Notes under the pieces: model-generated
Told to the model about the DNA's origin: nothing
What the model saw: only the letters and a program-made list of their open reading frames with translations
Databases searched by the model: none
Translations under genes and position numbers: made by a program
Shown: piece after piece, positions 31,983 through 39,917 of the stretch
How the letters are laid out: each line of letters opens with the position of its first letter
How positions within the stretch are numbered: the stretch's first letter is position 1
Source of the DNA: Brevundimonas sp.
Lineage (GTDB): Bacteria > Pseudomonadota > Alphaproteobacteria > Caulobacterales > Caulobacteraceae
NCBI RefSeq assembly: GCF_024711105.1
Contig: NZ_JANJTL010000045.1
Coordinates: 1-42,458 of the forward strand
Length of the DNA: 42,458 nucleotides
Reading direction: 5' to 3'

Positions 31983-33035
31983 TCAGTCGGCGCCCACCGC
32001 CGCCTCGACCGAATTGAAGCCGTCGGCCCTCAGACGCGTGGCCAGATCGCGCTTGATCCGGCCGACCAGGCCCGGGCCCTCGAACACCAGGGCCGAGTAA
32101 AGCTGCACGGCCCGGGCGCCGGCCCGGATCTTGGCGTAGGCGTCGGCCCCGCTGGCGATCCCGCCCACGCCGATCAGGGCCGGGCCGGTCGGTCCGCCAG
32201 CCTGCCGGAACCAGCGCAGGACCCGGGTCGAGGCCTCCTTCAGCGGCGCGCCGGACAGACCTCCGGTCTCACCCGCGTGGGCCGACCTCAGGGACGCCGG
32301 CCGATCCAGCGTCGTGTTGGAGACGATGATCCCCTCGATCGCATGCCGCCGGCAGGCCTCGGTGATGATCTCGGCGTCGGCCTCCTGCAGGTCGGGCGCG
32401 ACCTTGAGGAACACCGGCGCCGGAGGCCCCGTCAGAGCGGAGCGCGCCTCCGCCACCCGGCCCAGCAGATCGTCGAGCGCCTCGGCAGACTGCAGCGCCC
32501 TCAACCCCGGCGTGTTTGGCGAGGAGATGTTCACCGCGAAATAGTCGGCCAGCCCCCACAGCCGCTTCAGCCCAACGACATAGTCGCCGGTGCGGTCCTC
32601 GGAATCCTTGTTGGCGCCGAGATTCACACCCAGCACGCCGCGCCGCGGCCGCCGCGTCAGGCGCCCAGCAAAGGCCTCCAGCCCCTCGTTGTTGAAGCCC
32701 ATGCGGTTGATCACCGCCCGGTCCTCGGTCAGGCGAAACAGGCGGGGCCTGGGATTGCCCGGCTGGGGCCGAGGCGTGACCCCGCCGCATTCCACGAAGC
32801 CGAAGCCGAGGTCCAACAGGGCGTCCGGCGCCCTCGCGTCCTTGTCGAAGCCCGCCGCCAAGCCGACCGGATTGGCAAGCCTCAGTCCGCAAAGATCGAC
32901 GGCCAGCACAGGATCGTCCGAGGCGCGCTGGCGCGGACCGAGACCGAGCTCCAGGCTCTTCAACGCCAGTCCGTGCGCCGTTTCCGGATCGAGGGTCCGC
33001 AGCAGGACCGTTGCGGTGTCGGACAGGACGCTCAT
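31983..33035 (-). CDS. pyrD: dihydroorotate dehydrogenase (quinone)
   Basis: A 350-residue class 2 enzyme. The N-terminal helices (TVLLRTLDPETAHGLALKSL) form the membrane quinone entry. GLAAGFDKDARAPDALLDLG and NISSPNTPGLRALQ bind FMN and orotate, and the base is Ser rather than Cys as in class 2. GVGGIASGADAYAKIRAGA closes the barrel. It catalyses the fourth step of pyrimidine synthesis. It overlaps the upstream DUF952 gene by ATGA. Confidence 0.96.
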   Translation of the reverse strand: MSVLSDTATVLLRTLDPETAHGLALKSLELGLGPRQRASDDPVLAVDLCGLRLANPVGLAAGFDKDARAPDALLDLGFGFVECGGVTPRPQPGNPRPRLFRLTEDRAVINRMGFNNEGLEAFAGRLTRRPRRGVLGVNLGANKDSEDRTGDYVVGLKRLWGLADYFAVNISSPNTPGLRALQSAEALDDLLGRVAEARSALTGPPAPVFLKVAPDLQEADAEIITEACRRHAIEGIIVSNTTLDRPASLRSAHAGETGGLSGAPLKEASTRVLRWFRQAGGPTGPALIGVGGIASGADAYAKIRAGARAVQLYSALVFEGPGLVGRIKRDLATRLRADGFNSVEAAVGAD

Positions 33036-33373
33036 CCGCCGATATCGGCCAGGGCCGAGGCGTCGGCGTCGACCTCCAACGGCCTCACCTCGATGACGGC
33101 CATCGCCGGCAGGGGACCATAGAGGTGCGGAAACAGCGCCCCGCCCCGCGATGGCTCCCAGACCGGCGGCGGGTCGAGCCGGTCGGCGTCGACCGTGACC
33201 AGGACGAGGTCCGTCCGCCCGGCGAAGTGCAACTGCGCAGTCCGGCGGACCTGGTCAGCGTCCGAGAAGTGAATGAAGCCGTCCCTGCGGTCGAGTTCGG
33301 AGCCCGAATAGGCCCCGTCCGCCTCGGCTCGCCGCCACTCCTCGGCCACGCAAATCTTGTAGATTCGCCTCAT
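33032..33373 (-). CDS. DUF952 family protein
   Basis: A 113-residue protein. IYKICVAEEWRRAEADGAY, then GFIHFSDADQVRRTA and FPHLYGPLPAMAVIEV, are diagnostic of DUF952. The fold resembles ADP-ribosyltransferase-like domains, but no activity is established to my knowledge. It overlaps sixA and pyrD by 4 nt each, so the three are translationally coupled. Confidence 0.9.
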   Translation of the reverse strand: MRRIYKICVAEEWRRAEADGAYSGSELDRRDGFIHFSDADQVRRTAQLHFAGRTDLVLVTVDADRLDPPPVWEPSRGGALFPHLYGPLPAMAVIEVRPLEVDADASALADIGG

Positions 33374-33861
33374 CCCAGGTCACCGGGCTGGATGAAGTCC
33401 TCCAGGCTGGCCTGGCCGCCGGCGTCGATGACGAAGACGGCGGCGGCTGCCGGCTCCAGCCCGCCGGCCACGCGCTCGAACGCGGCGGGCTCGGCCGACT
33501 CGGCCGCAAGTTCGACGGTCAGCCGGTGCAGGCCTGGATTGTGGGCGATCAGCAGGACGACGCCGGCGCGGTCCGCCACGGCCTCGACCGCCGCCCGCAA
33601 GGTCTCGGCGGCCGCGTTGTAGAGACCCGGATCGACCACAAGTTCGGCGTCGCCGAACCAGGCGCTGGCTCCGTCCCACGTCTGACGCGCGCGCGTGGCC
33701 GAGGACACGAGCGCCAGGTCGGGCCGGAAGCCGCGACTTGCCAGGGCCTCGCCCATGGCTCGTGCGTCCGCCTGTCCGAGCGCAGTCAGTCTCCGGCCTA
33801 TATCGCCGGTGGCGCTCGAGGGCTCCGCCTCGGCGTGGCGCATCAGGATCAATCGCCGCAT
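33370..33861 (-). CDS. SixA-type phosphohistidine phosphatase
   Basis: A 163-residue histidine phosphatase. LILMRHAEAEP contains the RHG-like catalytic His, followed by RRLTALGQADARAMGEAL, SSATRARQTWDG and the second catalytic His in LLIAHNPGLHRL. SixA dephosphorylates His-phosphorylated HPt or PTS proteins. It overlaps DUF952 by ATGA and follows the methyltransferase by 9 nt. Confidence 0.9.
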   Translation of the reverse strand: MRRLILMRHAEAEPSSATGDIGRRLTALGQADARAMGEALASRGFRPDLALVSSATRARQTWDGASAWFGDAELVVDPGLYNAAAETLRAAVEAVADRAGVVLLIAHNPGLHRLTVELAAESAEPAAFERVAGGLEPAAAAVFVIDAGGQASLEDFIQPGDLG

Positions 33862-33870
33862 GCGCCCTCG

Positions 33871-34635
33871 CTAGTCGGCTTCCATCGCTTCGTCCATGCG
33901 CACCGGCTCGGGCGCGCCGCGTCCGGCCGCCTGGGGAGTGAGCACGGCCGACAGCCGATCCGCCGCCGTCACCGCAGCGGCCTTGGGCCGGAGCGCATAG
34001 GTCGATTTCACCGCCTCCAGCAGCACGACCCCCGAAAGACCTGGCGCCAGAAGGCCTCCGACCGTCTCGAACAGGTCCGCTGCGCCGGCCAGCCGCGACC
34101 AGGGCGGGGTGAACAGGGCGTGGGTGCGCGCGAAGGGGTCCAGCTCGGCCTCTCCGACCAGCCGCTCGAGCTGGCCCAGCGTATAGGGGCGGCCATGCCC
34201 GAACGGCGTCGACTCCGCGCGGGCCCACAGCCCTCCGCGATGCGCCACGACCAGGATCAGCCGCCCGGACGGCGCCAGGACCCGCCCGAGTTCGCGCACC
34301 AGCGCCGCGGGATCGCCGGCCTCCTCGAGCGCGTGCACGGCCAGGACCCGATCGAAACAGCCGGTCGGAAACGGCAGGCCGGTCTCATCCACCAGGCAGG
34401 TCCGCGAGCGGGGGTTGGGCCAGGATTCCGCGCCCTGCCCGCCCGGCATGGCGGCCAGCGCCCGGCGGGCGGTGTCCATCGTTTCCAGCCAGGGCGGGGC
34501 ATAACCCACGCCCAGCACATCGAGACTGGCGGTCGAGCCCCAGGCGTCCGCCAGCTTGGCGGCGATCATCCGCGCGGCGACGCAGCCGAGGGGAGTCTCG
34601 TAGAATCGCCGGACTTCGCTGACCTCGCGCCGCAT
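33871..34635 (-). CDS. class I SAM-dependent methyltransferase
   Basis: A 254-residue methyltransferase. VLGVGYAPPWLETM is an unusual motif I with G-V-G-Y-A in place of GxGxG. LPFPTGCFDRVLAVHALEEA is motif II, and the region RLILVVAHRGGLWARAESTP is motif III and after. Substrate is unknown. It diverges from gloB with only 17 bp between start codons, a pairing I recall from other alphaproteobacteria. It heads the run methyltransferase, sixA, DUF952, pyrD. Confidence 0.87.
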   Translation of the reverse strand: MRREVSEVRRFYETPLGCVAARMIAAKLADAWGSTASLDVLGVGYAPPWLETMDTARRALAAMPGGQGAESWPNPRSRTCLVDETGLPFPTGCFDRVLAVHALEEAGDPAALVRELGRVLAPSGRLILVVAHRGGLWARAESTPFGHGRPYTLGQLERLVGEAELDPFARTHALFTPPWSRLAGAADLFETVGGLLAPGLSGVVLLEAVKSTYALRPKAAAVTAADRLSAVLTPQAAGRGAPEPVRMDEAMEAD

Positions 34636-34639
34636 CGGG

Positions 34640-34647
34640 CTATATAG
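34640..34647. promoter_or_regulatory. palindromic shared -10 element, possible bidirectional leaderless promoter
   Basis: CTATATAG is a perfect palindrome in the 17-bp gap between the methyltransferase and gloB. Read either way it gives a TATATA -10 hexamer (34641-34646). It ends 6 nt before the gloB ATG and 5 nt before the methyltransferase ATG. Transcription would start at or next to each ATG, giving leaderless messages, which are common in Caulobacter relatives. The -35 elements would lie inside the opposite gene; only a weak CTGACC (34619-34624) is visible for gloB. Confidence 0.5.
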
Positions 34648-34652
34648 AGCAG

Positions 34653-35402
34653 ATGAGCCTCGACATCCGCCAGTTTCCCTGTCTCTCGGACAACTACGGC
34701 TTCCTGGTCCGAGACGCCGCGACCGGCCAGGTCGCGACCGTCGATACGCCCGACGCCGAGGCGATCCTGCACGAACTGGAGGGTTCGGGCTGGGGCCGTC
34801 TCGACCTCATCCTCAACACCCACTGGCACCCGGATCACGCGGGCGGCAATGAGCGCCTGAAGTCCGAGACAGGCTGCCAGATCGTCGGCCCAGCCGAGGT
34901 CCGCCGCATCGCCCCGCTCGACCGCGATGTTTCCGGCGGAGAAACGGTCCAGCTGGGCGACACCGATTTTCAGGTGTTGCCCGTCGGCGGCCATACGCTC
35001 GGCCACATCGCCTATTGGTCTGCGGAGAACAGCGCCGCATTCGTGGGCGACACCCTGTTCGCCATGGGCTGCGGCCGCCTGTTCGAGGGCGACCCCGGCC
35101 AGATGTGGGCCAGCCTCAAGCGCCTGTCGGACCTTCCATCCGAGACCCGTCTCTACTGCGCCCACGAATACACGGCGGCCAACGCCCGTTTCGCCCTGTC
35201 GGTTGACCCTGATCCTGCGGTGAGGGCCCGCGCCGACCAGGTGTTCGCGGCCCGTGAGCGCGGCGAGCCCACCGTTCCCACGACCGTCGCGCTGGAACAG
35301 GCGACCAACCCCTTCCTGCGCGCGCCCCTCCTGCGTCCGGACCTGGAAACCGTCGAAGCTTTCGCCGCGATCAGAGCGGCCAAGGACAGCTTCTCCAGCT
35401 GA
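34653..35402 (+). CDS. gloB: hydroxyacylglutathione hydrolase (glyoxalase II)
   Basis: A 249-residue metallo-beta-lactamase-fold hydrolase. The metal motif is NTHWHPDHAGGN, with further ligands in GGHTLGHIAYW and VGDTLFAMGCGRLFEG. CAHEYTAANARF carries the last His. The C-terminal helical part with NPFLRAPLL binds glutathione. It hydrolyses S-lactoylglutathione in methylglyoxal detoxification. There is no room for a ribosome-binding site with a normal leader (see the shared -10). Confidence 0.95.
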   Translation: MSLDIRQFPCLSDNYGFLVRDAATGQVATVDTPDAEAILHELEGSGWGRLDLILNTHWHPDHAGGNERLKSETGCQIVGPAEVRRIAPLDRDVSGGETVQLGDTDFQVLPVGGHTLGHIAYWSAENSAAFVGDTLFAMGCGRLFEGDPGQMWASLKRLSDLPSETRLYCAHEYTAANARFALSVDPDPAVRARADQVFAARERGEPTVPTTVALEQATNPFLRAPLLRPDLETVEAFAAIRAAKDSFSS

Positions 35403-35421
35403 ACGCTCCGCCGGAATCCGG

Positions 35422-36243
35422 TCACGGCATCAGGGCGCGCATCACCCGGGCGGAGGAGGGCCGGCCCGCGGGGCCGAGGCGGGGGGCGACGGTTATGATC
35501 AGACGCGAGCCAGTCCGCGACACGCCCGGGCTGCTGCCGAACACGATCTGGATCTCGCGCAGACCGTTGAGCCGCTCGTGGCCCGTCTGGGTCTGCGCGA
35601 GGCGGACGATGCCGTCGACGGCCACCGTCACCGCGTCACCGACGATGGCGGCGGATTCGTCGCTGACCTCCTGGGCCTCGATGAACAGCCGGTCTTCCAT
35701 GGCCGACCCGCCGCGGGCGGTTTCGCGCAGCATGTGCCGGAACAGGCTGGTCACGCTGTGGTCCTGCATCCGCAGGGGCCGCGCGGCGCCCGCGACTGCG
35801 CAGGGCAGGCCACCCGGCGATTGCCGCGTGTAGAGCGTCAGGCCGCCGAGCCGAGTCTGGCGCAACACGACCTCGCCGACGTCATTGCGGTAATAGACGT
35901 CGCCACGGACCCCGGCCGACGGCCGCAAGGCCCAGATCTCGTTCGAGCCGTCGAAACGCAGGAGCGGCCGCGCGCCCGACTGATCCAGTGTGAAGGCCGG
36001 ACCGCCCTGGCTGGTGAATCGCGCCACCGCGGGCGCCTCGTCGCGTCCGTCGCGGCCGAACAGTCGGTCCCTGAAGGAGGGGGAATCCTGACTGATCGAA
36101 AGCACGAAGGTGGCGCGGATCTCCACCAGCCGGTCGCGGGCGTAGGCAGGCGCAGGCGCGAGCCATCCGCCGCACTGGCAGGCGACGGCCATCGCCGCCA
36201 GCGCCGCGATTATCCGAACCCGGTCAAGCATCGGACTTGCCAT
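35422..36243 (-). CDS. DUF4908 family exported protein
   Basis: A 273-residue protein with a signal peptide (AALAAMAVACQCGGWLA, cleaved near PAYA). The mature part has RATFVLSISQDSPSFRDRLFG, EIWALRPSAGVRGDVYYRND and a C-terminal EIQIVFGSSPGVSRTGSRLI. I associate this layout with DUF4908, a Caulobacterales family of unknown function. Start uncertain: ATG 36243 (chosen), ATG 36231, or TTG 36276. It is 19 nt from the convergent gloB. Confidence 0.65.
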   Translation of the reverse strand: MASPMLDRVRIIAALAAMAVACQCGGWLAPAPAYARDRLVEIRATFVLSISQDSPSFRDRLFGRDGRDEAPAVARFTSQGGPAFTLDQSGARPLLRFDGSNEIWALRPSAGVRGDVYYRNDVGEVVLRQTRLGGLTLYTRQSPGGLPCAVAGAARPLRMQDHSVTSLFRHMLRETARGGSAMEDRLFIEAQEVSDESAAIVGDAVTVAVDGIVRLAQTQTGHERLNGLREIQIVFGSSPGVSRTGSRLIITVAPRLGPAGRPSSARVMRALMP

Positions 36244-36298
36244 TGAACCGCCAGCTTGGCGGATTTGCGGCGACAAACCGCGCGCTTGGAGGCCGCGC

Positions 36299-37024
36299 CT
36301 AGCCCACCATGTACTGGCCGCCGTTGAGCGACAGGGTGCAGCCCGTGACGAACCCGGCCCGGTCGCCGGCCAGCCAGCTGACCATGTCTGCGATCTCCTC
36401 GCCCTTGCCGAGCCGGCCGACGGGGATCTGCCCCACGATGCCGGCCAGGACCTTCTCGTCCATCGCGCCCACCATCTCGGTGTCGATATAGCCGGGGGCG
36501 ATGCAGTTCACCGTGATGCCCTTGCGCGCGTTCTCCAGCGCCAGGGCCTTGGTGAAGCCGATCATCCCGGCCTTGGCCGCCGAATAGTTGGTCTGGCCCA
36601 TCTGGCCCTTCTGGCCGTTGATCGAGCTGATGTTGATGATCCGGCCGAAGTTGCGCTCGCGCATGCCCTCGATGACCTGGCGGGTCATGTTGAAGACGGA
36701 GTCCATGTTCACGCGGATGACATCCGACCACTGGTCCTTGGACATCTTGTGGAAGAACCCGTCGCGGGTGATCCCGGCGTTGTTGACCAGAACGTCGACC
36801 GGGCCGAGCTCGGCTTCGACCTCCGAGACGGCGCGCTGGCAGTCCTCGAAGGAGCCGACATTGCCCTTGATGACCATCACGCCCAGTTCGCGCGCGGTGG
36901 CCTGGGCGGCCTCCTCGTTTCCGGAATAGCCGGCGGCGACCTTCAGGCCGTCGGCTTTCAGCCGCTCCACGATCGACTTGCCGATGCCGCGCGTCCCGCC
37001 GGTGACCAGGGCCACTCTCGTCAT
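36299..37024 (-). CDS. phaB: acetoacetyl-CoA reductase PhaB
   Basis: A 241-residue classical SDR. The NADPH site is ALVTGGTRGIGKSI, with NNAGITRDGFFHKM and the catalytic ISSINGQKGQMGQTNYSAAK (Ser, Tyr, Lys in place). The Q-x-x-x-Q-x-N-Y-S context is typical of PhaB rather than FabG. It makes (R)-3-hydroxybutyryl-CoA for polyhydroxybutyrate. The ATG at 37024 is preceded by GGAGAGGAA. phaA is not adjacent, but phaR lies about 1 kb away. Confidence 0.93.
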   Translation of the reverse strand: MTRVALVTGGTRGIGKSIVERLKADGLKVAAGYSGNEEAAQATARELGVMVIKGNVGSFEDCQRAVSEVEAELGPVDVLVNNAGITRDGFFHKMSKDQWSDVIRVNMDSVFNMTRQVIEGMRERNFGRIINISSINGQKGQMGQTNYSAAKAGMIGFTKALALENARKGITVNCIAPGYIDTEMVGAMDEKVLAGIVGQIPVGRLGKGEEIADMVSWLAGDRAGFVTGCTLSLNGGQYMVG

Positions 37025-37255
37025 GTGCTGATTTCCTCTCCGCCGGGCCGTGCCGCCCGTTGCCGATCCCGGTTCTATGCGCACAGGACGGTCGCGTCAC
37101 CCCGGCCGGATGACAGACGCGGGCTGTTGCGATTCCGCCGCACCTCGCGCGCTTCGTCGCGGATCGCCGCCGAACGCGGCCCCGTTCATCGAATATGCAG
37201 CTCCCCCGCGTACCGTGACCGGAACCTCAACCCAAACCTCGCCGTTCGGCAGGTC

Positions 37256-37960
37256 ATGAGAAAGGTAGGCGCGTACGTGTTCCGTCGGATCTGCGAACCA
37301 GACGAACTGGACATGATCGAGCACTACCCGACGCGGGCCGAACGGGTCGCCGACTCCTGGGTCCACGCCATCGCCCTGATGCTGGCGGCCATCGGCGGAG
37401 TCGTCCTGGCCTGGATCTCGGCCGCCAACGGCGGCCCGTCCATGGTGCTGGCCACGGCCGTCTACGCCATCTGCCTGATCGGCATGCTCGCGGCCTCGAC
37501 GGTCTACAACCGCTCCAGGCCCTGCGCCGCCCGGCCAATCCTGCGCCGGCTGGACGAAGGCGCCATCTTCCTGATGATCGCCGGTTCCTACACGCCGTTC
37601 ACGACCCAGAGGTTCGAGGACCCCGCCTGGGCCGTCGGCTTCACCGCGCTGGTCTGGCTGCTGGGCCTCGGCGGCGCGATCGGCAAGATCTTCGCGCCGC
37701 GCCTGAACGACACCTTCTGGGGTGTCGTCTACGCCCTGTTCGGCTGGCTGGCCGTGCTGGCCATCAAACCTCTGACCGAAGGCCTGTCGCCGCTGGCCCT
37801 GACGCTTCTGGTGGCGGGCGGTCTGATCTACACCCTGGGCGTGCTGATCTTCATCAAGCAGGCCCTGCCGTTCCGGCGGGCCATCTGGCACGGCTTCGTG
37901 GTGGCCGGCGCTGGCGTGCACTACGCGGCTGTCCTGGTCGGGGTGGTCCTGGTTTCCTGA
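37256..37960 (+). CDS. hemolysin III/TrhA family membrane protein
   Basis: A 234-residue, seven-helix protein of the PAQR-like hemolysin III family. YPTRAERVADSWVHAIALML is the conserved entry with the first His. YNRSRPCAARPILRRLDEGAIFLMIAGSYTP (given in the two halves YNRSRPCA and LDEGAIFLMIAGSYTP) contains the metal-site Asp. IWHGFVVAGAGVHYAAV has the C-terminal His pair. Haemolysis is not implied by the family; links to membrane fluidity have been proposed. The start is uncertain: ATG 37256 gives 19 residues before MIEHYPTRAER. The 231-nt gap upstream shows no clear promoter. Confidence 0.87.
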   Translation: MRKVGAYVFRRICEPDELDMIEHYPTRAERVADSWVHAIALMLAAIGGVVLAWISAANGGPSMVLATAVYAICLIGMLAASTVYNRSRPCAARPILRRLDEGAIFLMIAGSYTPFTTQRFEDPAWAVGFTALVWLLGLGGAIGKIFAPRLNDTFWGVVYALFGWLAVLAIKPLTEGLSPLALTLLVAGGLIYTLGVLIFIKQALPFRRAIWHGFVVAGAGVHYAAVLVGVVLVS

Positions 37961-38040
37961 GGCCATGTTGCGCCGCACTGGCGCTCGCCTCGCGCATGCA
38001 GGATACTCCGGCCACCGAAGTCTGAGCGGGGAACCCCAGC

Positions 38041-38646
38041 GTGGCTGAATCCGAAAACGGCGCCGACAAGAGTTCCGGCGACCGCGTGGTCATCAAGAAG
38101 TACGCCAACCGCCGCCTCTACAACACCGCGACCAGCGCCTACGTCACCCTCGACAACCTCGCGGCCATGGTGCGCGAAGGGGTGGATTTCGTCGTCTATG
38201 ACGCCAAGTCCAACGAGGACATCACCCGCTCGGTCCTGGCCCAGATCATCTTCGAGGAGGAGAGCAAGGGCGAGAGCCTGTTGCCCATCCAGTTCCTGCG
38301 CCAGCTGATCGGCTTCTACGGCGACAGCATGCAGGCGGTCCTGCCCAGCTACCTGGAGATGTCGCTCGACAACTTCACGCGCCAGCAGGAGCAGTTCCGC
38401 AAGCAGTTCGCCCAGACCTTCGGCGGGACACCCGGCGCGGGCCTGTTTGACGAGCAGGTGCGCCAGAACGTGGCCATGTTCGAGCGGGCCATGAAGATGT
38501 TCACGCCCTTCGCCTACGCCCCGCCACCGGCGGCCGCCAAGCCCGAGCCGGCGCCCGAGGCCCAGGCCGACGCGCTGGCCGAGATGCGCCGCCAGATGGC
38601 CGAGATGCAGGCCCAGCTCGAGCGCCTGTCCAAGGCCGGCCAGTGA
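38041..38646 (+). CDS. phaR: polyhydroxyalkanoate synthesis repressor PhaR
   Basis: A 201-residue regulator. The N-terminal PHB_acc_N DNA-binding domain has VVIKKYANRRLYNTATSAYV and VVYDAKSNEDITRSVLAQII. The second domain has LPSYLEMSLDNFTRQQEQFR, an amphipathic region that binds PHB granules. A Pro/Ala linker and a C-terminal coiled coil (LAEMRRQMAEMQAQLERL) follow. It represses phasin and other pha genes until PHB appears. The start is GTG at 38041. It overlaps the next gene by GTGA. Confidence 0.95.
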   Translation: MAESENGADKSSGDRVVIKKYANRRLYNTATSAYVTLDNLAAMVREGVDFVVYDAKSNEDITRSVLAQIIFEEESKGESLLPIQFLRQLIGFYGDSMQAVLPSYLEMSLDNFTRQQEQFRKQFAQTFGGTPGAGLFDEQVRQNVAMFERAMKMFTPFAYAPPPAAAKPEPAPEAQADALAEMRRQMAEMQAQLERLSKAGQ

Positions 38647-38954
38647 GCGAACGGCGCGGCTCCGACCGGCGGCGCTCCGATCGGCGTGGGCCGCCGGAAG
38701 ACAGCCGCGCCCTCGTGCCTGTGACGGCCGCCAAAGCCGACAAACCGGACAAACCGGACAAGGCGGGCCCCGCCGAGCCCCGGCCCGATCCCGCCTTCGA
38801 GGCGCAGCGGCTGGGACAGCCGGGGGTCAAGCGCGGCCTGAAGGGTGGGCAGGAAGTGCTCGATCAGGCGCGTTCGACCTATCTCCGCTCGGAATATTCC
38901 GGCTCGGCCGAGCGCCGGCCTGCGCCGGGAAAGACCACCAAGACCGAAATCTGA
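38643..38954 (+). CDS. small basic, disordered protein coupled to phaR
   Basis: A 103-residue protein of unknown function. The N-terminus is Arg/Ser/Asp-rich (SERRGSDRRRSDRRG), followed by a Lys/Asp/Pro repeat (DKPDKPDKAG). The C-terminal part GVKRGLKGGQEVLDQARSTY looks like the only folded or conserved segment. The start is GTG at 38643 inside the phaR stop, so it is translated with phaR. A role in PHB granules or PhaR control is guesswork based on position only. Confidence 0.65.
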   Translation: MSERRGSDRRRSDRRGPPEDSRALVPVTAAKADKPDKPDKAGPAEPRPDPAFEAQRLGQPGVKRGLKGGQEVLDQARSTYLRSEYSGSAERRPAPGKTTKTEI

Positions 38955-38967
38955 GGCGCGAGGGCGC

Positions 38968-38983
38968 TGGCCCGGTCCTTGCT
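38968..38983 (+). promoter_or_regulatory. sigma-54 type promoter upstream of the 25-residue ORF
   Basis: TGGCCCG (38968-38974), four bases, then TTGCT (38979-38983), with 10 nt between the invariant GG and GC. It fits the Caulobacter sigma-54 pattern. The predicted start is near 38994, 33 nt before ATG 39027. From 38969 to 38990 it matches 8348-8369 at 21 of 22 bases. Confidence 0.65.
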
Positions 38984-39026
38984 TGCCTGACGGGCTCCGA
39001 ACGAGCTTTGCCCGGGTCGCAAGTCC

Positions 39027-39104
39027 ATGTCCGCCGTCCTGACCTTCGCCTCTCGCGCCTTCGACACCCTGGTGGTGGCGTTGATCTTCGTCGCCTTCGG
39101 CTAG
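39027..39104 (+). CDS. 25-residue single-pass membrane peptide (small ORF)
   Basis: ATG 39027 to TAG 39104 encodes 25 residues: a short start MSAVLTFASRAFD followed by a hydrophobic stretch TLVVALIFVAFG at the very C-terminus. Nearly all codons end in G or C, as in real genes of this DNA. A sigma-54-type promoter lies at the correct distance, and nothing else is encoded in this 257-nt gap. A ribosome-binding site is weak (GGGTCGCAAG). I know of no family. It could be a membrane-active or regulatory peptide. Confidence 0.45.
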   Translation: MSAVLTFASRAFDTLVVALIFVAFG

Positions 39105-39106
39105 AA

Positions 39107-39173
39107 GGGACCGTCAGCTTCGAAAAGTCGATCCCCCCGGCCCGACCCGGCTAGAACGCGGGTTGGCGGTCCC
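39107..39173 (+). terminator. nested stem structure after the small ORF
   Basis: GGGACCG (39107-39113) pairs with CGGTCCC (39167-39173), and CCGACCC (39142-39148) pairs with GGGTTGG (39160-39166). The two right arms are contiguous, so the stems can stack. There is no T-run. It may end the small-ORF transcript or form part of a structured RNA. Confidence 0.35.
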
Positions 39174-39211
39174 CGGCGGCCGTGATTAGCTGGCGCAATG
39201 GGGGCTTTCCG

Positions 39212-39910
39212 ATGCGCATAGAACGGTTTGCGGCTGTGGCCCTGCTCCTGGCGGCGACCCCTGCGCTTGGCCAGGAAACGCGCTCCGCGAACGCAGAGGC
39301 GGGCCCGGCGACCGCGCCGCCGGAGGCCCGCGCGGTGGACCAGCTCGTCACCGCCGCCCGTCTGGCGGACTGGGGCCGGCGCAACGGCGATTCACAGGCG
39401 CTCATCGTCGCGGCGCGGATTATCGGCGAGATTCCGCTTCGCCCCGACACGATCGAGGGCCGTAGCGAAGGCGGCCAGCCCTCCGAACGGGCCGATCCTG
39501 GCCAGCCCTCGATCCAGGGCCTGCTGGATCGGGCCCGCACGCTGGCTGACGGGGATGGCGACACGCTGGACCAGATCGACGCGGCGCGCGCCGCCGCCGC
39601 CCGGGGTGTGGTCAACTCCGCCTTCGGGCGCGGGCCGATCTACGCCGTGCGCGACATCGAGGCCCAGGCCACCTACTGGTTCCGGCTCGACGCCCGTGGC
39701 GGCGAGGTGCTGCGCGTCGCCGCCGTCGGCGATGGCGACACCGACATCGACATGATTATCCGCGACGAGTTCGGCGAGGAGGTCTGCCGCGACACGGCCT
39801 ATGACCACTATCCGGTCTGCACCTTCGTACCGGCCTTCTCGGGCCGCTTCCGCGTCGACATCATCAACCGTGGCCGGGTCTGGACGCGCACCCAGATCCT
39901 CAGCAACTGA
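39212..39910 (+). CDS. exported protein with PPC-like C-terminal domain, first gene of CHAT/caspase operon
   Basis: A 232-residue protein with a signal peptide (AAVALLLAATPALGQ). The middle (about 40-140) is helical and Ala/Asp-rich (QLVTAARLADWGRRNGDSQA). The C-terminal 80 residues are strand-rich: TYWFRLDARGGEVLRVAA, DGDTDIDMIIRDEFGEEVC, then PVCTFVPAFSGRFRVDIINR. This is the pattern of bacterial pre-peptidase C-terminal (PPC) domains, beta-sandwiches often found on secreted proteases. Two Cys could form a disulphide. It is 7 nt from the CHAT gene and probably works with it. Confidence 0.65.
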   Translation: MRIERFAAVALLLAATPALGQETRSANAEAGPATAPPEARAVDQLVTAARLADWGRRNGDSQALIVAARIIGEIPLRPDTIEGRSEGGQPSERADPGQPSIQGLLDRARTLADGDGDTLDQIDAARAAAARGVVNSAFGRGPIYAVRDIEAQATYWFRLDARGGEVLRVAAVGDGDTDIDMIIRDEFGEEVCRDTAYDHYPVCTFVPAFSGRFRVDIINRGRVWTRTQILSN

Positions 39911-39917
39911 GGCCCGG

